From the NCBI GenBank assembly GCA_031553675.1, contig JAVBLF010000070.1, positions 1-50,865 on the forward strand: a stretch of DNA of 50,865 nucleotides. The letters run 5' to 3'. Below the pieces are notes generated by a model that had not been told where the DNA came from, made no database searches, and worked only from the letters and a program-made list of their open reading frames with translations. Both the position numbers and the translations under genes were made by a program. Positions 17,215-25,738 of this stretch are shown here, piece by piece. Within the stretch, counting starts at the first letter, position 1; each line of letters opens with the position of its first letter. This DNA is from JAVBLF01 sp031553675 (lineage in GTDB: Bacteria; Bacillota; Clostridia; Christensenellales; CALWSW01).

Positions 17215-18036
17215 TTGAACCCATCTGTCCCCGCGCGACGTGCGCTGCTCGTCGTGAGTTTTGGTACAAGCCATCAAGACACCTGCGAAAAGAACATCGC
17301 TGCCATCGAACGCGATCTGGCGGCCGCTTTCCCGGATCGCGCGGTACGGCGCGCGTTCACGAGCGGCATGATACTCAAAAAACTCCGCGTGCGCGACGGC
17401 CTGCACATCGATTGCGTGCGCGAGGCGATGGAGCGCCTGATCACGGACGGCTTCGACGACCTGCTCGTCCAACCCACGCACGTGCTCAACGGCGAGGAAT
17501 ACGACGACATCGTCGCCGACATCGCACCCTATCGGGATCGCTTCCAACGCTTTGCCCTCGGCACCCCCCTGCTGACCTCGGGCGAGGATTACCATGCGCT
17601 TTGCGGCATCATCGACCGCGCCTTTCCGCCCGAAGCGGGTACGGCGCTTTGCCTGATGGGTCACGGCTCGACGCACATGGCAGACGCCGCCTATGCGGCG
17701 CTCGATTATCGCTTCAAAGACATGGGGCGTGACGACGTGTTTGTCGGCACCGTCGAAGGCTACCCCGATTTTGATACCCTATTGCGCCAGGTCAAGCGCA
17801 AGGGCTGCGCATCGGTCGTGTTGACGCCGCTCATGGTCGTGGCGGGCGATCACGCGGTCAACGACATGGCGAGCGACGACGAAGATTCGTGGAAAAGCGC
17901 ATTCGAGGCGGAAGGCTATGCCGTGTGCTGCGTCCTCCGTGGGCTGGGCGAGTATCCCGAAGTTCGCGCGCTCTACGTCGCGCACGCCCGCGCCGCCCTC
18001 GAAGCGGCTATGCCCAATCATGAGCGGGATCGATAA
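17215..18036 (+). CDS. cbiK: Sirohydrochlorin cobaltochelatase (anaerobic type)
   Basis: 273 residues. Inserts Co2+ into sirohydrochlorin (precorrin-2 level) in the anaerobic cobalamin pathway; cytosolic. Class II chelatase CbiK pattern: LLVVSFGTSHQDT at the N-terminus, LVQPTHVLNGEEY, catalytic His in MGHGSTHM, Glu in VGTVEGYPD, and a second His in VVAGDHAVNDM, matching the metal-binding His-Glu-His of the family. Start is TTG 17215 with GGAGAGGAAG upstream; no ATG precedes the conserved RRALLVVSFG region in frame. It stands alone with its own promoter and terminator; no other cobalamin gene lies in the window. Confidence 0.93.
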   Translation: MNPSVPARRALLVVSFGTSHQDTCEKNIAAIERDLAAAFPDRAVRRAFTSGMILKKLRVRDGLHIDCVREAMERLITDGFDDLLVQPTHVLNGEEYDDIVADIAPYRDRFQRFALGTPLLTSGEDYHALCGIIDRAFPPEAGTALCLMGHGSTHMADAAYAALDYRFKDMGRDDVFVGTVEGYPDFDTLLRQVKRKGCASVVLTPLMVVAGDHAVNDMASDDEDSWKSAFEAEGYAVCCVLRGLGEYPEVRALYVAHARAALEAAMPNHERDR

Positions 18037-18110
18037 AATCCCATCAATATACTATGTAGTATATCCCAAGATCTTGTCCTGTTCAATCTTTTGCATTTAC
18101 ATCAGAACAA

Positions 18111-18147
18111 AAAAACGCCATAGGCAAAGCTCCTATGGCGTTTTTGA
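18111..18147 (+). terminator. Terminator after cbiK
   Basis: Eleven-base arms 18114-18124 and 18132-18142 (AACGCCATAGG and complement) with loop CAAAGCT, preceded by A-run and followed by TTTTT. Confidence 0.9.
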
Positions 18148-18238
18148 CTGCTCGTGAGGCCGTTTGGCTGCAGCGGGCGATCATCAATGCGATTCAAGGG
18201 TTGAACTTTGTTCAGGCTAAAATCGGATGATCCATTGG

Positions 18239-18320
18239 TGCGCGGGCGATTGATAATCGCCCCTACATCCCGATAGCCTTGTTTGTGCACCTGTAGGGGC
18301 GATTATCAATCGCCCGCGCA
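18239..18320. repeat. Perfect 29-bp inverted repeat, MITE/REP-like
   Basis: Arms 18239-18267 and 18292-18320 are exact reverse complements over 29 bases with a 24-base spacer. Each arm is itself nearly palindromic around GGGCGATT...AATCGCCC. A diverged single arm (24 of 29 bases by eye) lies at 42297-42325. No transposase gene is nearby. The whole gap 18037-18421 holds only this repeat and two terminators. Confidence 0.85.
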
Positions 18321-18373
18321 GCAAAACGGCCTCTCAACGCGTAGTTATCAGCGAGATCCATGCCGCCATGCGA

Positions 18374-18411
18374 TCAAAAAAAGAGCGCCCTGAGAGGGCA
18401 CTCTTTTTTGA
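18374..18411 (-). terminator. Terminator of the nnr-acpS-birA-recX unit
   Basis: AAGAGCGCCCT and its partner around 18378-18406, one mismatch, flanked by A-run and T-run on both strands, 12 bases after the nnr stop. Confidence 0.85.
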
Positions 18412-18421
18412 TGCTGTCGCA

Positions 18422-19942
18422 TTACCGCGCATAAGCCATCGGGATCGCTTCGATGACGTCGCGGGCGAGCACCGACTTCTCGTCTTTTTGGACGCATTCA
18501 GAGGCGCGTCCGAGCACGAGCGAACCGATGCGCGCGGCATGGTAGGGCGTCAAGCCCTGGGAAAGAAGAGCGAGAATGATTCCGGTCAAGACGTCGCCGC
18601 TGCCACCCTTTGCGAGCTGGGGGCCACCGGCGATGTTGTAGGAGAGCCGTCCGTCAAACGATGCGATCACGCTCGTGCTGCCCTTGAGGAGGACGACGGC
18701 CCCGATGCGTTCGGAGAGCGAGCGCGCGGCTTCCACGGGGGCGCGTCGCACGGTATCGACGTCGCAGCCGAGCATGCGGGCCATTTCACCGGGGTGGGGC
18801 GTGAGGATGAGCGGCGACAGGCTGTCCTTCAGCTCGTCGATGCGTTCGGCGACGGCGTTGAGGCCGTCGGCGTCGATCACGAGCGGGATGCCGGTGCGGC
18901 TCATGGCGATCACGACGTCCGCGATGCCTTCGCCCTTTCCGAGTCCCGGGCCGATGGCGGCGCAGGTCTTGTCTTCGAGCAGGCGGGAAATCTCGGGGAT
19001 CGAGGCGGCACATAGTTTGCCGTTCGCTTCGGGCACGGGGAAGGTCATCGCTTCGGGTACACGGCTCCACAAGCTCTGGGCGACGCTTTGCGGTGCCGCG
19101 ACGCAGAGCAGCCCTGTGCCGCTGCGGACGGCTGCGTAGGCCGCCATGCCCGCCGCGCCTGCCATGCCGACGCTGCCCGCCACGAGAAGCGCGCGCCCGA
19201 AGTCGCCCTTTTGCGCGTCGAGCGGCCGCGGCAGCAGGTAACGACCGACATCGTGCCGCTCGATCAACTCGCCGCTCTCGCCGTCGCGCGGGAGGCAGTC
19301 GATCCGGCAAAGCGGGACGACGAGGGTTTCGCCGCAGTAGAGGCGTCCGGGCGTCAGGATCTGTCCGGGCTTGTGGGCGAAGAAAGTCACCGTGACGTCG
19401 GCGTGTATCGCCCGCCCGAGGATCTGGCCGCTGTCGGCGTCGATGCCCGAGGGGATGTCGATCGCGCAGATCGGCGCGTCGGCGCGGTTGGCGATGCCGA
19501 TGACGTCGGCCATCAAGCCTTCGATCGGCCGGTTGAGCCCCAGCCCCGTCAAAGCATCGACGATGTAGGCTGCGGCGGCGATCTGCCAGCTGCACGCTTC
19601 GAGATCGTCCGTCGTCAGAATGTCGTGAACGGCGACGCCGCTAGCCTGCGCAGCGCGCATCATGGTGAGCGTATCGCCCGACAGGTTGGCCGTGCCGCCG
19701 ACGGCCCACACCATGGTTTGTACGCCCAGCGTCATCAGTTGACGGGCGGCGACGTAGCCGTCGCCTCCGTTTTTGCCCATACCGCACAAAACGAGCGCGG
19801 TCGAGCCGGTATCGAGCTCGGCCGCGACGCGTTCAGCGACATAACGGCCTGCGTTTTCCATCAAGAGCAAGGACGGTATCGACTCCAACACGCGGGCTTC
19901 CACCTGCTGGATTTCCTGCCTTGCGAGTACTTTGCACCCCAT
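18422..19942 (-). CDS. nnr: Bifunctional NAD(P)HX epimerase / ADP-dependent NAD(P)HX dehydratase
   Basis: 506 residues, the usual length of the fused bacterial enzyme. It repairs hydrated NADH/NADPH: the N-terminal YjeF_N half (about 1-215) epimerises S/R-NAD(P)HX, the C-terminal ribokinase-like half (about 230-506) dehydrates it with ADP. Seen: LLLMENAGRYVAE, GKNGGDGYVAARQL and IDIPSGIDADSG in the N half; LTPHPGEMARMLG and the GGSGDVLTGIIL anion-hole/catalytic Asp motif in the C half. Start ATG 19942 has GGAGG 6 bases upstream and sits just after the acpS stop, the common acpS-nnr pairing. Confidence 0.95.
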   Translation of the reverse strand: MGCKVLARQEIQQVEARVLESIPSLLLMENAGRYVAERVAAELDTGSTALVLCGMGKNGGDGYVAARQLMTLGVQTMVWAVGGTANLSGDTLTMMRAAQASGVAVHDILTTDDLEACSWQIAAAAYIVDALTGLGLNRPIEGLMADVIGIANRADAPICAIDIPSGIDADSGQILGRAIHADVTVTFFAHKPGQILTPGRLYCGETLVVPLCRIDCLPRDGESGELIERHDVGRYLLPRPLDAQKGDFGRALLVAGSVGMAGAAGMAAYAAVRSGTGLLCVAAPQSVAQSLWSRVPEAMTFPVPEANGKLCAASIPEISRLLEDKTCAAIGPGLGKGEGIADVVIAMSRTGIPLVIDADGLNAVAERIDELKDSLSPLILTPHPGEMARMLGCDVDTVRRAPVEAARSLSERIGAVVLLKGSTSVIASFDGRLSYNIAGGPQLAKGGSGDVLTGIILALLSQGLTPYHAARIGSLVLGRASECVQKDEKSVLARDVIEAIPMAYAR

Positions 19943-19943
19943 C

Positions 19944-20315
19944 TTACCCCTCCATAATCGCCATCGCTGTTGCGCGCGTTTTGTCATGCGCGATGCTGAT
20001 CCAGATCTGTCGGCCCTGCTTGCGGGCCATGCGCGCGCGAAGTTCCCCTGTCAAGACGGCGGACGGGCGTCCGTTTTCGCGCCGTATGCAGATTTGCTTC
20101 CAATCGGCCATGCGCAAAGGCTCACCCAACGCTTTGCTGATGGCTTCTTTGGCGGCGAAACTTCCCGCAACGCTTTCGGGCGGATCTCCACGTGTGTGAA
20201 AATGCGCGCATTCTTCGCTCGTGAACAGCCGGTCGAGAAAGCCGCGCCGCCGCATGCTTTGCGCGATGCGATCGATCTCGACGCTGTCCACCCCCACGCC
20301 ACATATCAAATCCAT
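19944..20315 (-). CDS. acpS: Holo-[acyl-carrier-protein] synthase
   Basis: 123 residues, normal AcpS length. Transfers 4'-phosphopantetheine from CoA to apo-ACP, activating fatty-acid synthesis. Motifs: GVDSVEIDRI (Mg-binding Asp), FTSEECAHF, and FAAKEAISKALG (Glu/Lys of the active site), with ISIAHDKTRATAMAI near the end. ATG 20315 has a G-rich stretch immediately upstream, a weak site. Downstream nnr follows with a 1-base gap; birA lies 95 bases upstream. Confidence 0.95.
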   Translation of the reverse strand: MDLICGVGVDSVEIDRIAQSMRRRGFLDRLFTSEECAHFHTRGDPPESVAGSFAAKEAISKALGEPLRMADWKQICIRRENGRPSAVLTGELRARMARKQGRQIWISIAHDKTRATAMAIMEG

Positions 20316-20410
20316 CCCCCCTTAACACCTGTTGCACTCCCATTCACCTTACGAACACGCATATATCAAACGCGCCCTGCCCATCCATCGGGGATGAAAC
20401 AGACGCCGTA

Positions 20411-21211
20411 TCAGTCGAGCCGGAGTGACGCGTCGCCAGCGACGAAATGGCGCATCCGCCCGTCACGAAGGCGGAGGATCAAGCCGCCGTCGTCGGCGAT
20501 GTCTTCGGCGATGCCGCCATGCGTTCCCTCGCCATCGATCAGCGTCACATTTTGGCCGAGCACGAGGCTGTGCGCGCGATAGTCTTCAAAGATGTCGGCA
20601 CGGCATTTGCCCAGCCAAGCGCCGTCGATCGCCCTTTCGAGTTCGGTCAAAAGCTGTGCTGCGATTTCATTGCGATCCCAAACCGTTCCGCTTTCGAGTC
20701 GCAGCGAGGTCGCCGTTTGGGCGAGGTCGCCGTCGAATTCGAGCGTGTTGACGTTCAGGCCGATGCCGAGCACGAGGTGGGCGATTGTCTCGCCGGAAGT
20801 CGCCATTTCGCCGAGAATCCCGCAACACTTTTTGCCGTTGAGAACGAGGTCGTTCGGCCATTTGATGGCGGCAGTCAGTCCGGTTTGGGTTGCGATCGCG
20901 CGGCGAACGGCGACCGACGCGATCAAGGCCAGATCGCCCGTCTGCTGCGGGAGGCGTTTCGGGCGCAGGATGAGGCTTATCGCGATGTCATTGCGGGGAG
21001 ACGCTTGCCAGCTTCGGCCATGGCGTCCATGGCCACCAAGCTGCCATTCGGTCAGCACGACCATTCCTTCGGGCGCGCCGTGTGTGGCCAGCTCTTTGGC
21101 ATAGCGATTGGTCGAATCGACCAGAGGCAGCACGACGATGTCCGCGCCGAAGCGTTCGGCCTTCGTCAGCTGTTGGATGCGGTCGCGCGACAGCTTGTCT
21201 GTTCCTTCCAT
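20411..21211 (-). CDS. birA: Biotin-[acetyl-CoA-carboxylase] ligase, monofunctional
   Basis: 266 residues. Attaches biotin to the carboxyl-carrier protein through biotinyl-AMP. Ligase motifs: VDSTNRYAKE, GGHGRHGRSW (the biotinyl-AMP loop, normally GRGRRGRxW, here GGHGRHGRSW), IKWPNDLVLNGKKCCGIL, and VLGIGLNVN. A C-terminal SH3-like domain follows (VLGQNVTLIDGEG). The N-terminal DNA-binding domain of repressor-type BirA is absent, so it should not regulate biotin genes. An in-frame TTG lies one codon upstream of ATG 21211; neither has a strong site. recX lies 12 bases upstream, consistent with cotranscription. Confidence 0.94.
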   Translation of the reverse strand: MEGTDKLSRDRIQQLTKAERFGADIVVLPLVDSTNRYAKELATHGAPEGMVVLTEWQLGGHGRHGRSWQASPRNDIAISLILRPKRLPQQTGDLALIASVAVRRAIATQTGLTAAIKWPNDLVLNGKKCCGILGEMATSGETIAHLVLGIGLNVNTLEFDGDLAQTATSLRLESGTVWDRNEIAAQLLTELERAIDGAWLGKCRADIFEDYRAHSLVLGQNVTLIDGEGTHGGIAEDIADDGGLILRLRDGRMRHFVAGDASLRLD

Positions 21212-21223
21212 CAATTCGATCGG

Positions 21224-21697
21224 TCAACCCCGTTCTTCGTCCATTTTGTCGAGTATCTCTTTGACGATATCATATCCAAAGCCTTTGGCAATTAAGCGTC
21301 GGAATAGCTTTTCTTTCCGTCTGCGCGGATCGTCCTCGGAGAGCTTGGCGTCGAGCCTGTCCGCCCACGCGCGGGCATGTTCGCGTTCTTCGTCGGGCTC
21401 GATCGCATCGGCGGCTTCTTTGGCTTGTTGGCTGTCGATGCCGGCGCGGTAGAGCTTTTGCTGGACGGCGCGCTTTCCCATGCCGCGTTCCTGCCCAAGT
21501 ACTTCGACGATGTGCGCGGCGAGCTTCTCGTCGTCGAGATAGCCGTAATCCTTGAGCTTGCCGATCGCCGCCTCGACAGCCGGCTCGGAGAAGCCCTTGC
21601 CTGCGAGGTAAGCGCGCATCTGTGCGACACTTCGGGCCCGATAGCCGAGGTAGGTAAGCGCCTTGTCCATGGCGCGGCGGTGTTCGTTGTCGTCCAT
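21224..21697 (-). CDS. recX: RecX-family regulator of RecA
   Basis: 157 residues. RecX proteins bind RecA filaments and modulate recombination and SOS induction. The three-helix repeats are visible: ALTYLGYRARSVAQMRAYLAGKGF, VEAAIGKLKDYGYLDDEKLA and the C-terminal RRKEKLFRRLIAKGFGYDIVKEIL. GAGG lies 4 bases before ATG 21697. First gene of the recX-birA-acpS-nnr unit; recA is not in the window. Confidence 0.9.
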   Translation of the reverse strand: MDDNEHRRAMDKALTYLGYRARSVAQMRAYLAGKGFSEPAVEAAIGKLKDYGYLDDEKLAAHIVEVLGQERGMGKRAVQQKLYRAGIDSQQAKEAADAIEPDEEREHARAWADRLDAKLSEDDPRRRKEKLFRRLIAKGFGYDIVKEILDKMDEERG

Positions 21698-21888
21698 GCG
21701 TCCTCGCGGTCGGGTGTCGGGCGCTGCATCCGGTCAGCGCGAATATAGAAGAAATGTAATACAGCAGTAATAGATATATTCGATTTATCACCAAATTGCT
21801 ATTTTTTACCACCGCTATCGAACGTCCTGCCGCACATACTACGACTGAACGCGAAAGCGATGTCAGCAATTCAAAAGGAGGCACCTTC

Positions 21889-22083
21889 ATGCAAGGACAA
21901 ATCGCAAGCAAATCGCTCGAGGTCATCCACGAACTCATGAACGCCGAATCCCTCGCCTGCCGCAAATGCCAGTGGTATGCCAACGCCTTTCCCGACCAGG
22001 AGCTCAAAACGCTCGTCGGCGGCATCGCCCAGCGGCACAGCCAGCGTTTCGAAGCACTGAACCAGTATCTCAACCAACACTAA
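21889..22083 (+). CDS. Small spore-coat-associated protein
   Basis: 64 residues, helical, with a CxxC pair (LACRKCQWYANAF) and an ELMNAESLACRKC / LVGGIAQRHSQRFEALNQYL layout that resembles the small proteins paired with CotF in Clostridia. AAAGGAGG precedes the ATG. It lies 24 bases before the CotF-like gene and shares its terminator, so the two form one unit, most likely expressed late in sporulation in the mother cell. I see no convincing sporulation-sigma promoter; a CATACTAC sequence near 21836 is only a weak match. Confidence 0.72.
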   Translation: MQGQIASKSLEVIHELMNAESLACRKCQWYANAFPDQELKTLVGGIAQRHSQRFEALNQYLNQH

Positions 22084-22107
22084 AGCGTCGATGGAGGAAG
22101 AAACAGC

Positions 22108-22410
22108 ATGAACAACACGACGATGAGCGGCGGTGTCCAAACGGGTGGACAATCGCCCATGAGCGAAAAAGAAATGCTCAACGACCTCTTGACCCAGGAA
22201 AAAGCGCTCTTCAGCACCTATGGCTACGGTGTGACCGAAGCGAGCTGCACCCATCTGCGCGACGTCCTTCGTAACAATATGGACGGCATCAGCCAGGATC
22301 AGTTCAATCTCTTTGATCAAATGAGCAAGCGCGGCTATTACCCGACCAAACAGGCAACGCCGCAGGAAGTACAAGAGATCAAGCAGGCAGTTAGCCAATT
22401 GGCACATTGA
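22108..22410 (+). CDS. Spore coat protein, CotF family
   Basis: 100 residues. The core MSEKEMLNDLLTQEKALF, then STYGYGVTEASCTHLRDVL, and QFNLFDQMSKRGYYPTKQA is the CotF/coat-F helical-bundle signature, with its invariant LL-x-QE-K and GYYPTK elements. An 18-residue Gly/Gln-rich extension precedes the core. GGAGGAA is 9 bases before the ATG. Structural protein of the outer spore layers; it is the clearest sign that the organism sporulates. Confidence 0.9.
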   Translation: MNNTTMSGGVQTGGQSPMSEKEMLNDLLTQEKALFSTYGYGVTEASCTHLRDVLRNNMDGISQDQFNLFDQMSKRGYYPTKQATPQEVQEIKQAVSQLAH

Positions 22411-22414
22411 CCAG

Positions 22415-22451
22415 CGATCGAAAAAGTGTCCGAGGGGCACTTTTTCGATCG
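22415..22451 (+). terminator. Terminator after the coat gene pair
   Basis: Long hairpin with GCGATCGAAAAAGTG paired to CACTTTTTCGATCG, 4 bases after the coat gene stop. Confidence 0.85.
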
Positions 22452-22563
22452 TCCGAATGACCGCAGGAGGCCAAACCCGTTGGCGATCCGGATGGCAAGC
22501 GCTGGCGGGCAAGCCTGCGGGCCTGCGATCATGGGCATACTTAAAAATCATGTAGTATCGGTA

Positions 22564-22779
22564 TCAGGTTTTGTCGTCTTCGCCGTTGCAATCGAATGCT
22601 TCCATGGCGGCGATCGAAGCGGCGTGGCGGATCAGCGCCTCGCGATCGAGCACACTGTCCGTTCCGAGGCAAGCACCACACACATAAGCGCAATGGGGAC
22701 ATTTGCAGTGGCTATCGATGCCCTTTTGTACCCACCCCATCACGAGGCCACACGACGGACAAGCACATTGCAAGTGCAA
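22564..22779 (-). CDS. Small zinc-ribbon protein, hypothetical
   Basis: 71 residues with three CxxC pairs in the first 37 (CPSC, CPHC, CGAC) and HC-KC between, indicating one or two structural zinc sites; the rest is a short acidic helix (LIRHAASIAAMEAFDCNGEDD). Begins at TTG 22779 with only a weak AGAG upstream; a GTG or ATG alternative is not seen before the first Cys. A TTGACA (22819-22824, minus strand) lies a suitable distance upstream. No family is assigned. Confidence 0.6.
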   Translation of the reverse strand: MHLQCACPSCGLVMGWVQKGIDSHCKCPHCAYVCGACLGTDSVLDREALIRHAASIAAMEAFDCNGEDDKT

Positions 22780-23091
22780 TCACTCTTTTCTGGCTAGGAT
22801 TTTGCATTACTCCAGGATTGTCAAAGAAATGATAACATATCCAAATAAAAGAAACAATCGAGGGAAGGGGGTCAAATTGTAACGAAATTGGAAACAATTT
22901 CAGACATCATACATAATCATCTCGGATCACCGAGCAATATAAGTTAATATGTCCATATTTTGCCATACATTTTTTTCCTTTTACTTGACTGCCTTTGCTC
23001 ATATCCTCCCGATATGGTATACTAATAGACAAAACGGTCCAACGTCGGAACGGCTTGGGTCCTGCGTTCGGCACGATCTCGGAGGGTGCAC
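22780..23091 (+). promoter_or_regulatory. Divergent intergenic region with promoter of the peptidoglycan-binding gene
   Basis: AT-rich gap. On the plus strand TTGCTC (22995-23000), 17 bases, TATACT (23018-23023) stands 69 bases before the next start. A small hairpin CTCGG/CCGAG lies at 22921-22934. Nothing else is recognised. Confidence 0.6.
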
Positions 23092-23856
23092 ATGGGTTTC
23101 GTGAAAAAACGCGCCATATGTATGCTGTTGATCGCGTTCATCGGTGCAGCTTGCTGTGGTGTCGCGAGTTCGAATTTCGAAATGTTGTCGCTCAATAAGT
23201 CTTCCAAGGAAGTTCTCATGGTTCAACAACGGTTGCGCGAGTTGAATTATTTCTCGTATAAATGCACGGGCAGCTTTGGCGCCATGACACAGGACGCCGT
23301 TATCCGCTTTCAGCAGGGCAACGGCATCGGCGCGGACGGCGTCGTCGGCGAGGAGACTTTTCGACAGCTTTTCCTCCATACGGCCAACCGCGCGCCCATC
23401 GCCGCCAACGTCAAGATCCCGATCGGCCCCTCCTCCAACGCGCCGCCCAGCGTTTTTGGCGACGACATCCCGTGGACGGAGATCGATCCGGACATGACGG
23501 AAGGCGCTTCCTTTGAAGTCTATGACCTGAACACCAACAAGACGTTTTCAGTCAAGCGGGTGGGCGGCATCAGCCATGCCCGCGTCGAAACGGCTTCGCA
23601 ACACGATACGACGGTCTTCCTCGAGGTCTTCGGGGGCCAAAACAATTGGAGTAAACGCCCCGTCATGGTCACGATCGCGGGCCAACATTGCGCCGCCTCG
23701 CTTCAAGGCATGCCACAGGGCGAAGACAAAATTCCCGGCAACGGCATGGAAGGAAGTTGCGCGCTCTACTTTAGCGGCAGCACTTCCGACATCTCCAAGC
23801 TTCCCGACGCGGAGCACCGCCTCGCCGTCAATCGTGCCGCCGGCATCGGCTGGTAA
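23092..23856 (+). CDS. Secreted peptidoglycan-binding-domain protein
   Basis: 254 residues. A signal peptide (ICMLLIAFIGAACCGVA) is followed by a PG_binding_1 domain at about 38-98 (SSKEVLMVQQRLRELNYF, GAMTQDAVIRFQQGNGIGADGVVG). The C-terminal domain (about 130-254) has TEGASFEVYDLNTNKTFSVKR and FAASLQGMP-like AASLQGMPQGEDKI, NGMEGSCALYFSGS, a beta-rich extracellular module seen in clostridial PG-binding proteins but with no function known to me. GGAGG is 6 bases before ATG 23092. Probably acts in the cell wall or spore cortex. Confidence 0.85.
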   Translation: MGFVKKRAICMLLIAFIGAACCGVASSNFEMLSLNKSSKEVLMVQQRLRELNYFSYKCTGSFGAMTQDAVIRFQQGNGIGADGVVGEETFRQLFLHTANRAPIAANVKIPIGPSSNAPPSVFGDDIPWTEIDPDMTEGASFEVYDLNTNKTFSVKRVGGISHARVETASQHDTTVFLEVFGGQNNWSKRPVMVTIAGQHCAASLQGMPQGEDKIPGNGMEGSCALYFSGSTSDISKLPDAEHRLAVNRAAGIGW

Positions 23857-23910
23857 AGCCAATTGTCAAAACAAATGGAGCATCGCACGTTCAGCCCGAA
23901 CGGAAAAGGG

Positions 23911-23946
23911 CAAACAAAAAGTGGTCTGTCGGCCACTTTTTTTGTT
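23911..23946. terminator. Bidirectional terminator between convergent genes
   Basis: AACAAAAAGTGG paired with CCACTTTTTTTGTT; A-run and T-run flank both sides, so it can serve both the plus gene ending 23856 and the minus gene ending 23952. Confidence 0.88.
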
Positions 23947-23951
23947 CGGCG

Positions 23952-24476
23952 TTACGGCTGGGGCAGACCGCTCAATGTCGTTTCGGCGGTGACGATGCCG
24001 TCGCGGAGTGATGTAACGAGGGCTTCATGGACGCCCATTTGCGCCGGATCGACCGGAATCGTTTCGGCCTGCGCCAAGAGTTCGGCGTATTGTTCGATGT
24101 AGGCCTGGAGGAAGCTTCGCTGCGCCGCGAGATCCTGGCCCATTTCCGGTAGACGGGTGCGCATGTCGTTCAGCGTTTCGTCGGCCTTGGCCAGCCAGCT
24201 TTTGTAGGCCTCGATCTCCTCAGGCGTCTGGGCTGCGTCGAATGGGGTGTCTTCCTCCACTTCGATGGGCGAGGGCGACGGCGAAGGTGTGGGGCTGGGG
24301 CTCGGCGAGGGCGTGGCCGACGGGGGGGCGCTGGCCGTGGCACGCGCTGGGGCGGCGGGCGGGCTGTTCTGCGCGGGCGTTTCGGTCGCTTCGGGCAGGG
24401 GTTGCGCCATGCAAGCCGAGAAGGCAAAAACCGTGACAATGGCGCAACACACCACGAAGATCGCAGTTCGTTTCAT
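23952..24476 (-). CDS. Lipoprotein with Pro/Ser/Thr linker and helical domain
   Basis: 174 residues. Lipobox FSAC after a hydrophobic signal; residues about 25-75 are a PSPSPTPSPSPSP-type linker; residues 80-174 are helical (EEIEAYKSWLAKADETLND, LAAQRSFLQAYIEQYAELLAQ). GGAGG is 6 bases before ATG 24476. Surface-anchored; function unknown. It is divergent from the next lipoprotein, with a promoter for each in the 241-base gap. Confidence 0.8.
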   Translation of the reverse strand: MKRTAIFVVCCAIVTVFAFSACMAQPLPEATETPAQNSPPAAPARATASAPPSATPSPSPSPTPSPSPSPIEVEEDTPFDAAQTPEEIEAYKSWLAKADETLNDMRTRLPEMGQDLAAQRSFLQAYIEQYAELLAQAETIPVDPAQMGVHEALVTSLRDGIVTAETTLSGLPQP

Positions 24477-24555
24477 GGATATCCTCCGCCAGAATTGGCA
24501 CATTAGGCATGGGGAGAGAGGGATCAACCGAGGGTTTTTGTAGTTGGACATCCCC

Positions 24556-24585
24556 AGTATACCACAGGGCATCGCCATAGCAGAA
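24556..24585 (-). promoter_or_regulatory. Promoter of the minus-strand lipoprotein gene
   Basis: TATACT on the minus strand (24556-24561) with TTCTGC 18 bases upstream (24580-24585); the -35 is weak. Confidence 0.45.
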
Positions 24586-24623
24586 GAACAGAATATGGGA
24601 AAATGCGGATTGTGGAAAGCAAA

Positions 24624-24653
24624 TTGACAGCAGGGCAATGAATGGAATAAAAT
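24624..24653 (+). promoter_or_regulatory. Promoter of the plus-strand lipoprotein gene
   Basis: TTGACA (24624-24629), 18 bases, TAAAAT (24648-24653), 64 bases before the start. Confidence 0.65.
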
Positions 24654-24717
24654 GGAATTATATCCCGCAACTGACGCGCAGATGCGCGGGTTCGCCGGGC
24701 GCAAAGGAGAAATGGAT

Positions 24718-25728
24718 ATGAAACGTGATACGCGCATGATGCTTTGCGTCGCGCTCGCGCTCACCATGGCGTTGACGGGCTGCGGCAAACGCGACGAAAA
24801 GACCGTGGGATCGAAAGAAGCCGATGCCACAGCGCAAACCAGCCCCGAAGGGACCGATTACGCTCCGGAAGGCCCGCTTGAAGCCGCCGAGCAGGGCTTG
24901 CTGACAAACACCTACGTCGATCCACAGGCCGACTACACCATGCTCTACGACGGGAGCTGGAAGGTCAACGAACGCTACAACGAATTCCAAAAAGGTGTCT
25001 CGATCCTCTATTACCGGAGCTGCGCGACGATCGACAACCAGTACGTCGGCGACATGAACAACTACGCCGCATACGTCAAAGAAAGCGTCATCGCGCAGGA
25101 CGTCGTGAAGGACATCACATTCTCGACCCGCCAGGACGCCCGCTACTTCCTCGTCGAGTACAGCTATGAACTCGACGGGAGCCAGAACCGCTGGACGGCG
25201 GTCTGCGATCCGACGAAACAGATCGCGCTCTTCTTCCAGTTTTGCAGCGCCGACAAAGCCGAATACGAAAAGTTCCTGCCCGAAGTCGACGCCATGCTCT
25301 CGACGCTCGACATCCGCGCCGAATACAAGGCCAACGCGGTCCAAACGGCCGACGCGAGCGAGAGCAAGCAGCCCGTCGACGTTGCGTCCGTCAAGCAGAA
25401 CCTCAGCGACCGATCGGGCCTGATCGGAAAATGGGGCAAAAAGAAGGAAAACGGCGAATCCGATTTGCAACTTTTGTTCAAGGACGACGGCAAGTACGTT
25501 CGCTACAAGTCGATGGGCGACGAAAACAACTGCTACCAAGGGACCTGGGAATACAAAGACAGCCAGCTCATCATCCACAACACCGCCGCCACGATCGAGG
25601 GGGAAGCGAGCAACAACTTCACGCCCGACGTGACCTACGACATCGTCGGCTTTTCGGATGGCGAGATGACGATCATCAACACGGCTTCGAGGCTCCAATC
25701 CAATTACGAGTTCCTGGGCGACGAATAG
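24718..25728 (+). CDS. Lipoprotein with C-terminal lipocalin-like domain
   Basis: 336 residues. Lipobox LTGC (signal LCVALALTMALTGC). Residues 60-220 form a mixed alpha/beta domain (DYTMLYDGSWKVNERYNEF, YYRSCATIDNQYVGDMNNYA, RYFLVEYSYEL) like substrate-free extracytoplasmic domains of PsbP/MOG1 type, an inference. Residues about 245-335 look like a small beta-barrel domain (LIGKWGKKKENGESD, KYVRYKSMG, GTWEYKDSQLIIHN). AAGGAG lies 9 bases before ATG 24718; an ATG two codons earlier is too close to that site. Function unknown. Confidence 0.82.
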   Translation: MKRDTRMMLCVALALTMALTGCGKRDEKTVGSKEADATAQTSPEGTDYAPEGPLEAAEQGLLTNTYVDPQADYTMLYDGSWKVNERYNEFQKGVSILYYRSCATIDNQYVGDMNNYAAYVKESVIAQDVVKDITFSTRQDARYFLVEYSYELDGSQNRWTAVCDPTKQIALFFQFCSADKAEYEKFLPEVDAMLSTLDIRAEYKANAVQTADASESKQPVDVASVKQNLSDRSGLIGKWGKKKENGESDLQLLFKDDGKYVRYKSMGDENNCYQGTWEYKDSQLIIHNTAATIEGEASNNFTPDVTYDIVGFSDGEMTIINTASRLQSNYEFLGDE

Positions 25729-25738
25729 AAGCCCCATC

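Noticed and set aside
18239..18320. Insertion sequence
   Set aside because: Inverted repeats are only 24 bases apart with no transposase and no target duplication that I can see.
22452..22563. Possible small gene or repeat remnant in the gap after the coat genes
   Set aside because: GC-rich near-palindromic stretch without ribosome site or conserved frame; nothing can be supported.
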